From: Thermodesulforhabdaceae bacterium | GTDB taxonomy: Bacteria; Desulfobacterota; Syntrophobacteria; Syntrophobacterales; Thermodesulforhabdaceae | Assembly (NCBI GenBank): GCA_037482015.1 | Contig: JBBFKT010000010.1 | Coordinates: 1-64,000 of the forward strand | Length of the DNA: 64,000 nt | Direction of reading: 5' to 3' | Shown: piece by piece, positions 7,432 through 16,583 of the stretch | Position numbering within the stretch: position 1 is the stretch's first letter | How the letters are laid out: every line of letters starts with the position of its first letter | Translations under genes and position numbers: made by a program | Notes under the pieces: model-generated | Databases searched by the model: none | What the model saw: only the letters and a program-made list of their open reading frames with translations | Told to the model about the DNA's origin: nothing

Positions 7432-9492
7432 TTAGTTTTTTTCTCCCTCCCTTCTCAATCGCATTTTCTGGAAAAGATAAACGCTGAAAAAGAGTGCAAT
7501 GCCTATGATATAAGAAAAGTATCGCTTATCATAGGAAAGGTTGAGGTAGGAAGCGACCATATCAGGTCTCATTAAAAAGAGGGTTGTTGCCAACAAAAAG
7601 GGTGTCTCGTAAAAGCGATTTTTCCCGACCATCCATCCTTGAATTGCTGCTACAAAAGCGAAATTTCCAAAGCAAGCCATAACGAATATCAGAATTCCCT
7701 GGGGCCAACTGTTTATGTTATGCAAAATCAATTCATGGTTAAATATGAACATGAAAGGTAGAATTGCCGTTCTAATGTCATATGAAAAAGACTGGATGCC
7801 TGTCCTTATAGGATCCGATCTTGCTATAGCCGAGGCAGCAAAGGAAGCAAGTCCCACGGGAGGTGTATCGTCAGCGAGAATGCCAAAGAAAAAGCAAAAA
7901 AGATGCGCCGCTATAAGAGGCACTGTGAAACCGTAGTTGCCTCCAACTTCAACTATGGCAGGAGCTGTAAGGGATGCCATAACTATGTATGTAGCTGTAG
8001 TAGGAAGTCCCATGCCGACAATAAGACTTGCAAAAGCTGTAATAATAAGGAGCAAGTAAATATTGCCGCCTGAAAGAGCTTCAACGGCACTGTTTATCAT
8101 ACCTCCCAGTCCCAGAGCGACCACTCCTACTATAATGCCTGCTGTAGCCGTTGCCATGGCAACATTGAGCATGTTCTTTGCGCCGGTAACAAATGATTCC
8201 AGAAGAGTTGCTACACCTTCTTTTAGAGCATGAATTATGGGTTGTCCCATTCTAAGGGATTCAAAAAATTTTTTTAAAATAACGATAACCGCCATTATCA
8301 TTATAGCGTGAAAAGCCGAAAGTTCCGGTGAATGCCTCAGAACAACCAGTTCAAAAACCAGAGACACAAGTGGAATCAGATAATAAAATCCTTTCTTGAG
8401 AGTTCCCAAAAAAGATGGCAGCTCTTCTTTTGGAAGCCCTTTCATTCCTAATTTGGAAGCCTCAAGGTGAACAATGTAAAAGAGAGCAGCGTAAGAGGCA
8501 AACGCCGGTATGGCTGCAGCCTTTATTACATCGATGTAGGGGACATTTACATACTCCGCAATAATAAAAGCGGCGGCTCCCATAACAGGTGGAGCAAGCT
8601 GACCATCAACGCTCGCTGCTACCTCTATGGCTGCAGCTTTTTCCGGTTTGTATCCGACTTTTTTCATCAAAGGGATGGTGAAAGTTCCCGTCGTTACAAC
8701 ATTAGCAACACTTGATCCCGAAACCATCCCCGTTAACATACTTGATATAATGGCCGCTTTAGCGGGTCCCCCTTTGTAACCCCCGAAAATACTCAAGGAA
8801 AGCTCTATGAAAAACTTTCCCGCTCCGGCTTTCTCCAGCATAGCGCCAAACAAAACAAAAAAGAAAACCATGGTAGCGGACACATGGAGGGGGATGCCAT
8901 AAATGCCCTCTGTTGACATGGTCATTTGACCTATAAAACGATTCAAAGAGACACCCTTAAAAGCCAGAGCTTCAGGCATATAGGGACCCAGAAAAGAATA
9001 GGCAATAAAAACTGCTCCTATCACCGAAAGGGTAGGTCCAACTACACGTCTTGATGCTTCCAGAAGGAAGCATATAAGCATTATCCCGAAGAGAACATCA
9101 ACCTTGGAGGGATTGCCATAACGAAGCATAATGCCTTTATAATCTAAGACTATATACAGAGCCGACAGGGCTGCCAGCAGAGCAAATATCCAATCAATGA
9201 CAGGTATAGAAGATTTAAGGCTTAGAAATTTCAATTTCTTTTTGGGTTTCTTGAACATTGGATAGCTGAGATAAACAAGGCTTATAGCACAAGCCAGATG
9301 AACAGCTCTGGTGTAACTCACATCAACTATAAGCCAGCTTGCAATAGAAAGTTGATAGAGAGTCCAAAAGATACATATTGCTGAAACCAGATGTTTTTGC
9401 CATCCAGAAAGCAGTCGTCCATAGCCGCTTTCTTCACTGATAATTTGGCTGAGAATATCTTTGTGGAGAGATTCTTTGAAGCCATTACCCAT
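7432..9492 (-). CDS. TRAP transporter fused permease, TAXI type
   Basis: This 686-residue membrane protein fuses the small (4 TM) and large (12 TM) permease subunits of a sodium-driven tripartite transporter. The first 140 residues hold the small-subunit-like spans. The rest carries the large-subunit signatures GSSVANVVTTGTFTIPLM and SVDGQLAPPVMGAAAFII, and MGLPTTATYIV. ATG 9492 follows GAGGAAAG. The matching TAXI binding protein is encoded immediately upstream. Fused permeases of this kind usually pair with TAXI proteins and carry glutamate-like or other carboxylates. The neighbouring aminotransferase and BKACE point to an amino acid or keto acid here. Confidence 0.92.
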   Translation of the reverse strand: MGNGFKESLHKDILSQIISEESGYGRLLSGWQKHLVSAICIFWTLYQLSIASWLIVDVSYTRAVHLACAISLVYLSYPMFKKPKKKLKFLSLKSSIPVIDWIFALLAALSALYIVLDYKGIMLRYGNPSKVDVLFGIMLICFLLEASRRVVGPTLSVIGAVFIAYSFLGPYMPEALAFKGVSLNRFIGQMTMSTEGIYGIPLHVSATMVFFFVLFGAMLEKAGAGKFFIELSLSIFGGYKGGPAKAAIISSMLTGMVSGSSVANVVTTGTFTIPLMKKVGYKPEKAAAIEVAASVDGQLAPPVMGAAAFIIAEYVNVPYIDVIKAAAIPAFASYAALFYIVHLEASKLGMKGLPKEELPSFLGTLKKGFYYLIPLVSLVFELVVLRHSPELSAFHAIMIMAVIVILKKFFESLRMGQPIIHALKEGVATLLESFVTGAKNMLNVAMATATAGIIVGVVALGLGGMINSAVEALSGGNIYLLLIITAFASLIVGMGLPTTATYIVMASLTAPAIVEVGGNYGFTVPLIAAHLFCFFFGILADDTPPVGLASFAASAIARSDPIRTGIQSFSYDIRTAILPFMFIFNHELILHNINSWPQGILIFVMACFGNFAFVAAIQGWMVGKNRFYETPFLLATTLFLMRPDMVASYLNLSYDKRYFSYIIGIALFFSVYLFQKMRLRREGEKN

Positions 9493-9553
9493 ATCAAACT
9501 TTCCTCATAAGCCAGGATGGTGGTTTATTCCACCATCCTGACATGGCTCCGGG

Positions 9554-10537
9554 CTATTTCACCAGCCCGACTTCCTTATAATATTTCAAGGCTCCTGGAT
9601 GGATAGGCGCGGAAAGTCCCTCTAACATCTTCTCTTTGGTAAGTTCGGCATAAGCGGGATGGAGGTTCTTGAATTCGTCAAAGTTGTCAAAGACCTCTTT
9701 GACAAGAGCATATACGACGTCATCCGGTGTTTTGGCAGATGTAACTATGGTGGCCTTCACACCTAAAGTTACCGCATCTTCTTTGTTGGCAGCGCCTGGA
9801 TACATACTGGCGGGAATGACGGTTTTTGAATAGTATGGAAATTGCTTGATAACGGCTTCCATCACGGAGTTTTCCACGGATACTATGCGACACTTACGGG
9901 CTCCGGCGGTAGCCTCCTTTATCGCTCCACTTGGATGACCCACCGTATAGAAAAAGGCATCAATGCGACCATCCTGGAGAAGGGATGGAGCTTCCGAAGC
10001 CTTTGCCTGCTCTGCTTTTATATCCTTTTCCCAGTTAATTCCAGCAGCTGTGAGAATATCTATAGAGTTTTGAAGCTGACCCGAGCCAGGATTGCCGATG
10101 TTAACTCTCTTGCCTTTAAGATCAGCCACTGTCTTTATGCCGGCATCTTCTGCCGCTACCAGAGTAACCGCCTCACTGTGAAGACTAAAGACGGCTCTAA
10201 GATCCTTTTGAGGTCCCTTTTCCTTCCATTCTGCAAGTCCCTGAAGAGCCTGGTATTGACGGTCTGACTGCGCTATGCCGAAATCGATGTCGCCAGCAAG
10301 GACAGCGTTTATGTTGAATACAGACCCGCCAGTGGATTCTACGGTACAGCGAATACCGTAAGTATCCTTTTTCTTATTTAACATCTGGCAAATAGCCCCT
10401 CCCGTGGGATAATAAACGCCGGTAATGCCCCCTGTTCCTATAGTAATGAATTTGGTCTTCGGCTGATTTTCGGCTGCACCGGCCACTGTTCCTAAAAGCA
10501 TCAAAACTGCCACTGCTAAAAATAGTATCCTCTTCAT
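9554..10537 (-). CDS. TAXI family TRAP transporter solute-binding protein
   Basis: This 327-residue periplasmic protein begins with a signal peptide (MKRILFLAVAVLMLLGTVAGAAE) behind an AAGGAG site. It then has the TAXI hallmark (FITIGTGGITGVYYPTGGAICQML) and FNINAVLAGDIDFGIAQSD. It captures the substrate and hands it to the fused permease encoded 61 bases downstream. The ligand is not predictable from the motif. It sits between an aminotransferase and the permease in one minus-strand operon. Confidence 0.92.
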   Translation of the reverse strand: MKRILFLAVAVLMLLGTVAGAAENQPKTKFITIGTGGITGVYYPTGGAICQMLNKKKDTYGIRCTVESTGGSVFNINAVLAGDIDFGIAQSDRQYQALQGLAEWKEKGPQKDLRAVFSLHSEAVTLVAAEDAGIKTVADLKGKRVNIGNPGSGQLQNSIDILTAAGINWEKDIKAEQAKASEAPSLLQDGRIDAFFYTVGHPSGAIKEATAGARKCRIVSVENSVMEAVIKQFPYYSKTVIPASMYPGAANKEDAVTLGVKATIVTSAKTPDDVVYALVKEVFDNFDEFKNLHPAYAELTKEKMLEGLSAPIHPGALKYYKEVGLVK

Positions 10538-10568
10538 AACCTTCTCCTTTTTTTAAGGGTTCACGTTT

Positions 10569-11903
10569 TTATAATGAACGACTGACCGCCTCTATAGACT
10601 CGTCCAGTATTTCAACGATTTCATCAATCTGTTCGCGGTTTATTATGAATGGGGGAGCAAGAAGAATGTGATCGCCTCTTATTCCATCAGCGCCACCGGA
10701 TCCAGGATAGGTTATTAGCCCTCTTTTAAAACTTTCTTCTCCTATCCTGGCACTTATTTTCAAAGATGGGTTGAAGGGTTCCCTGGTAGTTTTGTCTCTT
10801 ACGAACTCAATTCCGACAAATAGTCCCAATCCCCTTATATCACCAACTAAAGGATATTTTTCAAGTTTTTCCAATCGTTCTAAAAAATATTTCCCCATCT
10901 CAAAGGATCTATTAACAAGACTATGATCTTCAATATATTTCAACACGGCAGCGCCTACAGCCGCAGAGAGAGGGTTTTGTCCATAAGTATGACCGTGAAT
11001 AAAATTACCGGATCCGTTTTTTATGGTGTCGTATATTTCTTCCTTAACGATTACAGCTCCAAGGGGAGTATAACCAGAACTCAAACCCTTCGCTACTACT
11101 ATGATGTCTGGCACCACTCCCCAGTGGTCCAGACAGAAATTCTTTCCCGTCCTTCCTAAGCCCGTCATAACTTCGTCTGCTATAATTTTTACGTCGTATT
11201 TATCGCAGATGTCTTTGATTTTCTCCCAGTAGCCGTCCCTTGGAATTAGAACGCCCGCAGTGGCACCGACCACCGGTTCCGCGATAAAAGCCGCTACAGA
11301 TTCCGGTCCCTCGTATTTTATGGTTCTCTCCAGCTGATCTGCGCACTCCAGATTACAGTTATCAGGCGTCCTGTAGAAGGGACACCTGTAGCAGTAGCAG
11401 GGTTCTATGTGGGGAGTGTGCAGGAAAAGGGGCAGGTAAGGGTTCCTTCTACCCGTATGTCCCCCTAAAGAAAGTGCCCCTGTTGTATTTCCGTGAAAAC
11501 TTATCCATCTGCTTATGATCTTGTATTTTTCGGGTCTGCCCAATTCTACCCAATACTGTCTGACGATTTTTACAGCGGTTTCTACAGCCTCAGATCCTCC
11601 CGAGACAAAATAAACCTTGTTAAGAGAACGATCTGGTGCGAACCGACAAAGCCTCTCTGCACAATCTTTTGCAGCTTCGCTTAAGAAATGACTACCGTGG
11701 GCAAAAGAGATCTTTTCAGCCTGTTTTTTCATGGCTTCAATTATTTCCTTGACGCCATGACCAATACTGACAACACAGGCTCCACCAGAGCCATCAATGT
11801 AGCGTTTTCCCTCTTTATCCCAGACATAAACGCCTTCACCGCGATCCACTACAGGATACTGTTTTCTTAAATTCCTACAGAATACATGATTGTTCCCATC
11901 CAT
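10569..11903 (-). CDS. Class III PLP-dependent aminotransferase
   Basis: This 444-residue enzyme has the fold-type I layout: GGSEAVETAVKIVRQYW, a ring-stacking SFHGNTTGALS segment, cofactor Asp243 in IADEVMTGLGRTG, and Lys272 in VVAKGLSSGYTPLGA as the Schiff-base lysine. Relatives act on omega-amino acids, ornithine, GABA or beta-amino acids. A cysteine group at residues 169, 171, 174, 183 and 187 (CYCYRCPFYRTPDNCNLEC) is seen in one subfamily and could bind metal. ATG 11903 follows AGAGGAGG. As first gene of the TAXI-TRAP-BKACE operon it probably deaminates the imported compound to a keto acid. Confidence 0.88.
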   Translation of the reverse strand: MDGNNHVFCRNLRKQYPVVDRGEGVYVWDKEGKRYIDGSGGACVVSIGHGVKEIIEAMKKQAEKISFAHGSHFLSEAAKDCAERLCRFAPDRSLNKVYFVSGGSEAVETAVKIVRQYWVELGRPEKYKIISRWISFHGNTTGALSLGGHTGRRNPYLPLFLHTPHIEPCYCYRCPFYRTPDNCNLECADQLERTIKYEGPESVAAFIAEPVVGATAGVLIPRDGYWEKIKDICDKYDVKIIADEVMTGLGRTGKNFCLDHWGVVPDIIVVAKGLSSGYTPLGAVIVKEEIYDTIKNGSGNFIHGHTYGQNPLSAAVGAAVLKYIEDHSLVNRSFEMGKYFLERLEKLEKYPLVGDIRGLGLFVGIEFVRDKTTREPFNPSLKISARIGEESFKRGLITYPGSGGADGIRGDHILLAPPFIINREQIDEIVEILDESIEAVSRSL

Positions 11904-12110
11904 GCTAAGAAAACCTCCTCTGATATCAATGGATATGATTGAATGATTCTGAAATACAGTTCCTTTTTAGGTTAACAATAGGAGAACTTCCACAGAAAAC
12001 TAGGAATTTCAACTCCCTCAAGAAAATATACAATATAGTTTGGTTAGCACGAAACTTCTAATGCTTTCCGAAAATATACCTCAGGGACACTGTTGTGAGA
12101 GTCTTGGTTG

Positions 12111-12164
12111 AAAGATGTTTGTAAAAGGTTTTGCCGATCGTTAGTTACCTCCACAAACATCTTT
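12111..12164. repeat. 12-bp inverted repeat, possible terminator
   Basis: AAAGATGTTTGT (12111-12122) is repeated inverted as ACAAACATCTTT (12153-12164), with an inner AGGT/ACCT pairing. It lies just after the gspD stop on the minus strand and before the aminotransferase promoter region. Only the plus-strand side is T-rich (TTTTGTTTT), so terminator activity for gspD is uncertain. The rest of the 11904-12176 gap holds no gene I can support. Confidence 0.45.
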
Positions 12165-12176
12165 TGTTTTGTAGAA

Positions 12177-14537
12177 TCATTTTGAGCCGCCTGTTTTCTT
12201 TGGTTCTCCGGATGGTTGTTGAGATGAAGCGGGTGGAGGCAATTGACCTGGAGTTGTTGCCTCAGTTCCTGAAGGTGAAGGTTCTGACATAATTGCTCTT
12301 AAAAGATTAAGCTTCTGCAGGAATTCAGTTGAAGCATCATTTCCAGCATGATCAATTACATGGGGAGTAATGGCCACCAACAACTCTGTTCGTTCCTTTG
12401 ACCTGTCTGTAGAAGAAAAAACTGATCCGAAATAAGGGATTTTGCTTAAAATGGGCACTCCCGATCTAGCTGTATTGCTCTTTTCCTGGATGATTCCTCC
12501 AATTACAACCGTATTTCCATCCTTTGCTAATAAGTTAGTGGTTATTTTTCGCTCTGTAAAAGCAGGGGAGTCAATTCCTGAGACAGTATTTTTCACAGCA
12601 TCGCGAATAGTTTGTTCAACTTCCATTCTTACAATTCCGCCAGCATTTATATGAGGGGTGACATTAAGAATAATACCGGTATCTACATACTGCACGGTAT
12701 TTATGAGGGTTGTGCCGGTTGTTTCAACTGATTGCTGGCTTATGATTGGTGTTTTACCACCTACGGTGATACTGGCCTTCTGGTTATCGGTAGCAAGTAT
12801 GGTTGGTGCGGATAAGACATTAAAATGGCTAAGGGAAGACAAAAGGTTTATAAGCGAAGCAATATCTCCTCTCAATGTGCCCCAGAAAAAGCTTATACCC
12901 TGGGATGTTGCCGTCCCTAGATCAAAGTTTCTGTTAAATTGAGTCCCGTAATTCTGAACCAAACTATATGTTCCTTTCTTTCCTCCTATGTTCATGCCTT
13001 TGTTTTTGAGGAACCATTCCACACCATACTGAGTCTCGTCGGTGAGAGTAATCTCGGCGATAAGCATTTCAATCAGAACCGCTCTGGGTAGAATGTCTAT
13101 TTCTTCAATGACTCGCTTGATCTTGGCGTAGTCCATAGGAGTTGCTTTGACAATGATAGCGTTATTTGTTTCATCAGCCATAATGGATACTTCTCCCGTA
13201 AGTTTAATTCCCAGTGACGAAACTCCCCCAGTAGTTGCTGTCTGAGTCTGTTGCTCCTGTGTGGTGCCTGATTTCCCAGAAGCAGGTTTTTCTTCAGCAG
13301 ATACGGCTTTTTGAGGCAGATGCTGGGATGTCGTATCCTTTTTCCCCGTGAACAGCTCCCTCAAGATACTCACAATATTTTTTGCCAGACCATTTTTTAC
13401 AAAATAAACGTAAAACTGCTCTCCTGAATCTCGCCCTTCAACATCAAGCGATTTTATCCATTCTTTCGCAGTCTTAAGTAAACTAGGATCAGAAGATATG
13501 ACCATCAGCGAACTTACTCGCTCCAGCGGAAAGACAACCAGGTTTCTGGAAACCATGTCTTTGTAAGCGGGATTAATCTTTTGGATTACCTTGTCAAACG
13601 CATCAGTGATTTCCTTTGGACTGAGGTGTTCTAGCTGAATAACTTCAACCCCCATATCTTTCAATATGTTGGTATCCATTGTATGCAGTATGTCAACGAT
13701 GGTCCTGATGTTGTCCATGGCATCAACAAAAATGACCGTGTTTGTGACCGGATCAGCAATTAAAGGACGATTGGGAGTAAGAAGTGTGCGAATGATATTT
13801 TGAGCTCTTTCGGCTGTAAGATATTGCAGCCGATATATACATAATCCTGGCCGAGGTCCACTATCTGACCTTATTTCCTCAGGTCTTAAAAGTCTTGCTC
13901 TGGTGGCTGTAGTGCGATTAAACGGTTGTATGTAATATATGCCGTTTCGTTCTAGTACGTCTATACCATGAGCCCAATATACTTCAGTGATAAACCTAAA
14001 AAGTTCGTCCAGGCTATATGTTCCTTCGAGATAAAAACTAAGAGGAATTTTAATAGTTGGGTCGAGAACATAGTTCAGCCCCAGATATTGAGCAAAAATC
14101 TGCTGAGTTACTTCGGCTATATCGGCTTTGTCGAAATTCAAAACAAGTTTTTGCTTTTCTTCGCCTTTAGGAATACCAACAGGCTGTTTTTGGGGAGCTC
14201 CTTTTGGAGCTAATACTCCGTATTTAATTTTTGGCTTTTGTTCGGGGAATTTGATAGTTTCCGCTTCTTTTTGGGCTTCTTGGCGAGATTCCTCGCCCTC
14301 CTTAGATTTTTCTGCTAAGCCTTTTCCTGGGATTGTTTCTTGTGATGATGGTTGCGGCTGAGCCGGGAGGGATTGTGAAGGTGAATAGGCTTGTCTTGCG
14401 GCATCTCTAAGCCCTTGTGGGATTATGGAAGGAGCTTTTTCTTTTTTGCCCCCCATTGAAGCACATCCTCCAAGAAATCCGAAAGATACCAGGATAATTA
14501 GACACATTCCGTATTTGACGTATCTCTTTACAGTCAT
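12177..14537 (-). CDS. gspD: Type II secretion secretin GspD
   Basis: GspD forms the outer-membrane channel of the type II secretion system. The 786-residue product begins with a lipoprotein signal (lipobox GGCAS). A long Pro/Gln-rich linker follows, then N0 (LVLNFDKADIAEVTQQIF), N1 and N2 modules (LTAERAQNIIRTLL, LEHLSPKEITDAF), an N3-like domain split by a Gln/Thr-rich insert near residues 405-440, and the secretin core. The core ends with VPILSKIPYFGSVFSSTDRSKERTELL, diagnostic of secretins. It is the last gene of the operon; secretin genes more often come first. Start at 14537 follows AAAGGATAG. A PilQ-type role is less likely given the gspEFHIJKLM neighbours. Confidence 0.9.
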   Translation of the reverse strand: MTVKRYVKYGMCLIILVSFGFLGGCASMGGKKEKAPSIIPQGLRDAARQAYSPSQSLPAQPQPSSQETIPGKGLAEKSKEGEESRQEAQKEAETIKFPEQKPKIKYGVLAPKGAPQKQPVGIPKGEEKQKLVLNFDKADIAEVTQQIFAQYLGLNYVLDPTIKIPLSFYLEGTYSLDELFRFITEVYWAHGIDVLERNGIYYIQPFNRTTATRARLLRPEEIRSDSGPRPGLCIYRLQYLTAERAQNIIRTLLTPNRPLIADPVTNTVIFVDAMDNIRTIVDILHTMDTNILKDMGVEVIQLEHLSPKEITDAFDKVIQKINPAYKDMVSRNLVVFPLERVSSLMVISSDPSLLKTAKEWIKSLDVEGRDSGEQFYVYFVKNGLAKNIVSILRELFTGKKDTTSQHLPQKAVSAEEKPASGKSGTTQEQQTQTATTGGVSSLGIKLTGEVSIMADETNNAIIVKATPMDYAKIKRVIEEIDILPRAVLIEMLIAEITLTDETQYGVEWFLKNKGMNIGGKKGTYSLVQNYGTQFNRNFDLGTATSQGISFFWGTLRGDIASLINLLSSLSHFNVLSAPTILATDNQKASITVGGKTPIISQQSVETTGTTLINTVQYVDTGIILNVTPHINAGGIVRMEVEQTIRDAVKNTVSGIDSPAFTERKITTNLLAKDGNTVVIGGIIQEKSNTARSGVPILSKIPYFGSVFSSTDRSKERTELLVAITPHVIDHAGNDASTEFLQKLNLLRAIMSEPSPSGTEATTPGQLPPPASSQQPSGEPKKTGGSK

Positions 14538-14541
14538 GGCT

Positions 14542-15168
14542 CTATCCTTTTTTCTGCATGAGAACAGTTAAATTCAGGTTGATAATTAAATCCGTTGAAC
14601 TATCTTTACCCCCTTTTGGTGCATAACGAATGTTTACTTCTCCAGCGCGAACCGAAGTGGGATAATTACTTAACCAGCTTAAAAATTGAGACAAGCCATA
14701 AATGTTTGCGTCAAGTGAAAAAGAGTATTGCACTTCTTGATAAAGCCCCAGCTCTCTGGATGACGTTATCTGGTAACTTTTTATTACCACATCTTTTCTA
14801 TCACCAGTGGAAAGTGCTTCCTCAAGTTTTGAAGCAAATTGGTATGGATCATTGCTCGGGAAAAGCTTGCTTTTAATAGCTTCCAATTCTTGATGGCTTT
14901 TGGCTAGCCGATCCTTGAGTTGTTCCGATTCTGATAGTTTTTTTCTATATTTTTCAGCTACCTGCCGTTCCTGAGCGAGTCTGGCTCTAAATTCCCTTAC
15001 TTGCTCTACTATGGGGGAAACAATCAATATATGAACTATAATAAGTCCTAGAATAAAACCTGCTATAACTAAAACGGCCTTCTTGTTACGTCTCCAGAAC
15101 CGGACGTCTTTAGCAACGCTTAAGTTAAAACCCTTTAGCTTGCTTGTCCACACTCTTGCAGTATTCAT
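14542..15168 (-). CDS. gspM: Type II secretion protein GspM-like
   Basis: GspM is an inner-membrane partner of GspL that helps couple the ATPase to pseudopilus assembly. The start at 15168 is preferred over 15201 because its ATGA overlaps the gspL stop and AGCAGG precedes it, giving 208 residues. One transmembrane span (AVLVIAGFILGLIIVHILIV) is followed by a coiled coil (EFRARLAQERQVAEKYRKKL) and a ferredoxin-like periplasmic domain (GLSQFLSWLSNYPTSVRAGEV). This is close to the GspMb/PilO type rather than classical GspM. Four bases separate it from gspD. Confidence 0.8.
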   Translation of the reverse strand: MNTARVWTSKLKGFNLSVAKDVRFWRRNKKAVLVIAGFILGLIIVHILIVSPIVEQVREFRARLAQERQVAEKYRKKLSESEQLKDRLAKSHQELEAIKSKLFPSNDPYQFASKLEEALSTGDRKDVVIKSYQITSSRELGLYQEVQYSFSLDANIYGLSQFLSWLSNYPTSVRAGEVNIRYAPKGGKDSSTDLIINLNLTVLMQKKG

Positions 15169-16583
15169 TGCGCCTGCTGTGCCTTTCTGAAAGCATCCCA
15201 ATCTACTGTAATTTCTATGTTAAAAAATTCCTTGTCCGACCCGGAGTCCTTACGCACGGGAGAAATAAACTTGACATTTGTAAATCCCGGTATTTTGGAA
15301 AGCTCTCCCATATATTGCACGGCTGACTTGCTGTCCCCACGGAGAATTACTTTGTTTCCCTGAGTCAGTATGAAATTGTTTATCCAAGTGTCTTTAGGGG
15401 TTTTTGTGGAAAGAACTTCCATAAATTCTCGTATCGGAATTACCTGAGTTGTTAAGGTCTCGAGATTTTTCTTATCCTGTTCCATTTGCTCCACAGTTTT
15501 TATCTGCTGTTCAATGGGCTTCCACTGTTCTTCCAGGGCAATTCTTTCTTTTTTAACCTGAGCTAGTTTGACTCTTAGGTGGTTTTTCTCAAAAATCATA
15601 TAGCCTGAAAATAGGACGTAGAGCAGAAAAATGGCCAGGAGACCGTAGCACCACCGCGGCACTTTAGGTAGATTTACTCGTAGTGAATGATCAAAACCTC
15701 GAACCAGAGAATTATCCAGTATTTTAGAGAGTCCATGGTGGATGATTTCTTCGATAGCAACGGAGGAAAGTTGTGGCTTGCCTGAAACCTTTTCTGGAAA
15801 ACTCTGCTCTTCAGAGAGTGCGCCTTCTGGATGTTCTTCACTACCGATTTCTTCTCGGTTTCCTATTTCCATAGATATAAGTTTTTCCAGATCGAGCGAT
15901 TCCGAACAAAATATGATTTGGCTTTTTTGGAGTTTCTTTTTGAGTATCTCCCAGAGAAAGCTTTTTTGAGGGGTTACCGTAATCGATTCTGTGACACCCT
16001 GGCCTTTAATAAGGTGGATTGCATGAATGTTTTCGCCATTAGGAAAAAGTCCCCAAAAAGATCCGTTGGGCGATGGAACATAGTCTGCGCTAAAAATTAA
16101 CCCCTCCGACAGGATTATCGCATCTGGAATTACCAAAAAATCCTCAAATTTTTCGACTTCTTGGGATAGATGTTCCAGCAAAGATTTCTTAACCCAGTAA
16201 AGAGCAGCAATAATAGATTCAGCTTCTGTTGCGGCACTTGTCGAAAGGACAGCACAGCCATTTTTGAAGAAAACATGTTCACTCTGATTATAAGCAAGAA
16301 CTTTATCGATATTATCTTCAAGGTGTTTTGGATAAATCGCTTTTGTAAAAAAGTATTCAGACCTTGGAAGTATGAGCATTAAATAAGTCCGCTGCGGATT
16401 AGGCACGCTCGCTATGATCTTGGCGATAAGATCAATCCAGCTTTCTGAAGCTTCTTCATGGCGAGACTCAATGGATGTGATATTCCATTTACGCCTTTTC
16501 CTTTCGGCTGTAGTAATTAGTGTTTTGGTGCCGATCGGGTAAATAGCAACCAGGTTTTTCGCAACTTTAAAGGTTCCAAGCAT
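15165..16583 (-). CDS. gspL: Type II secretion protein GspL-like (PilM/PilN-type fusion)
   Basis: GspL links the cytoplasmic ATPase GspE to the inner-membrane platform. The 472-residue product has an N-terminal actin-like (PilM-like) domain and a Glu/Ser-rich linker near residues 230-265. One transmembrane span follows (YGLLAIFLLYVLFSGYMIF, about 315-335), then a coiled coil and a PilN-like periplasmic domain containing VILRGDSKSAVQYMGELS. This domain order matches GspL. Its TGA overlaps the gspM start. It follows gspK without a gap. Confidence 0.82.
   Translation of the reverse strand: MLGTFKVAKNLVAIYPIGTKTLITTAERKRRKWNITSIESRHEEASESWIDLIAKIIASVPNPQRTYLMLILPRSEYFFTKAIYPKHLEDNIDKVLAYNQSEHVFFKNGCAVLSTSAATEAESIIAALYWVKKSLLEHLSQEVEKFEDFLVIPDAIILSEGLIFSADYVPSPNGSFWGLFPNGENIHAIHLIKGQGVTESITVTPQKSFLWEILKKKLQKSQIIFCSESLDLEKLISMEIGNREEIGSEEHPEGALSEEQSFPEKVSGKPQLSSVAIEEIIHHGLSKILDNSLVRGFDHSLRVNLPKVPRWCYGLLAIFLLYVLFSGYMIFEKNHLRVKLAQVKKERIALEEQWKPIEQQIKTVEQMEQDKKNLETLTTQVIPIREFMEVLSTKTPKDTWINNFILTQGNKVILRGDSKSAVQYMGELSKIPGFTNVKFISPVRKDSGSDKEFFNIEITVDWDAFRKAQQAQ

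Noticed and set aside
12177-14537. Type IV pilus secretin PilQ as the identity of this secretin
   Set aside because: Neighbouring genes are gspEFHIJKLM, and no pilT or pilA is present.
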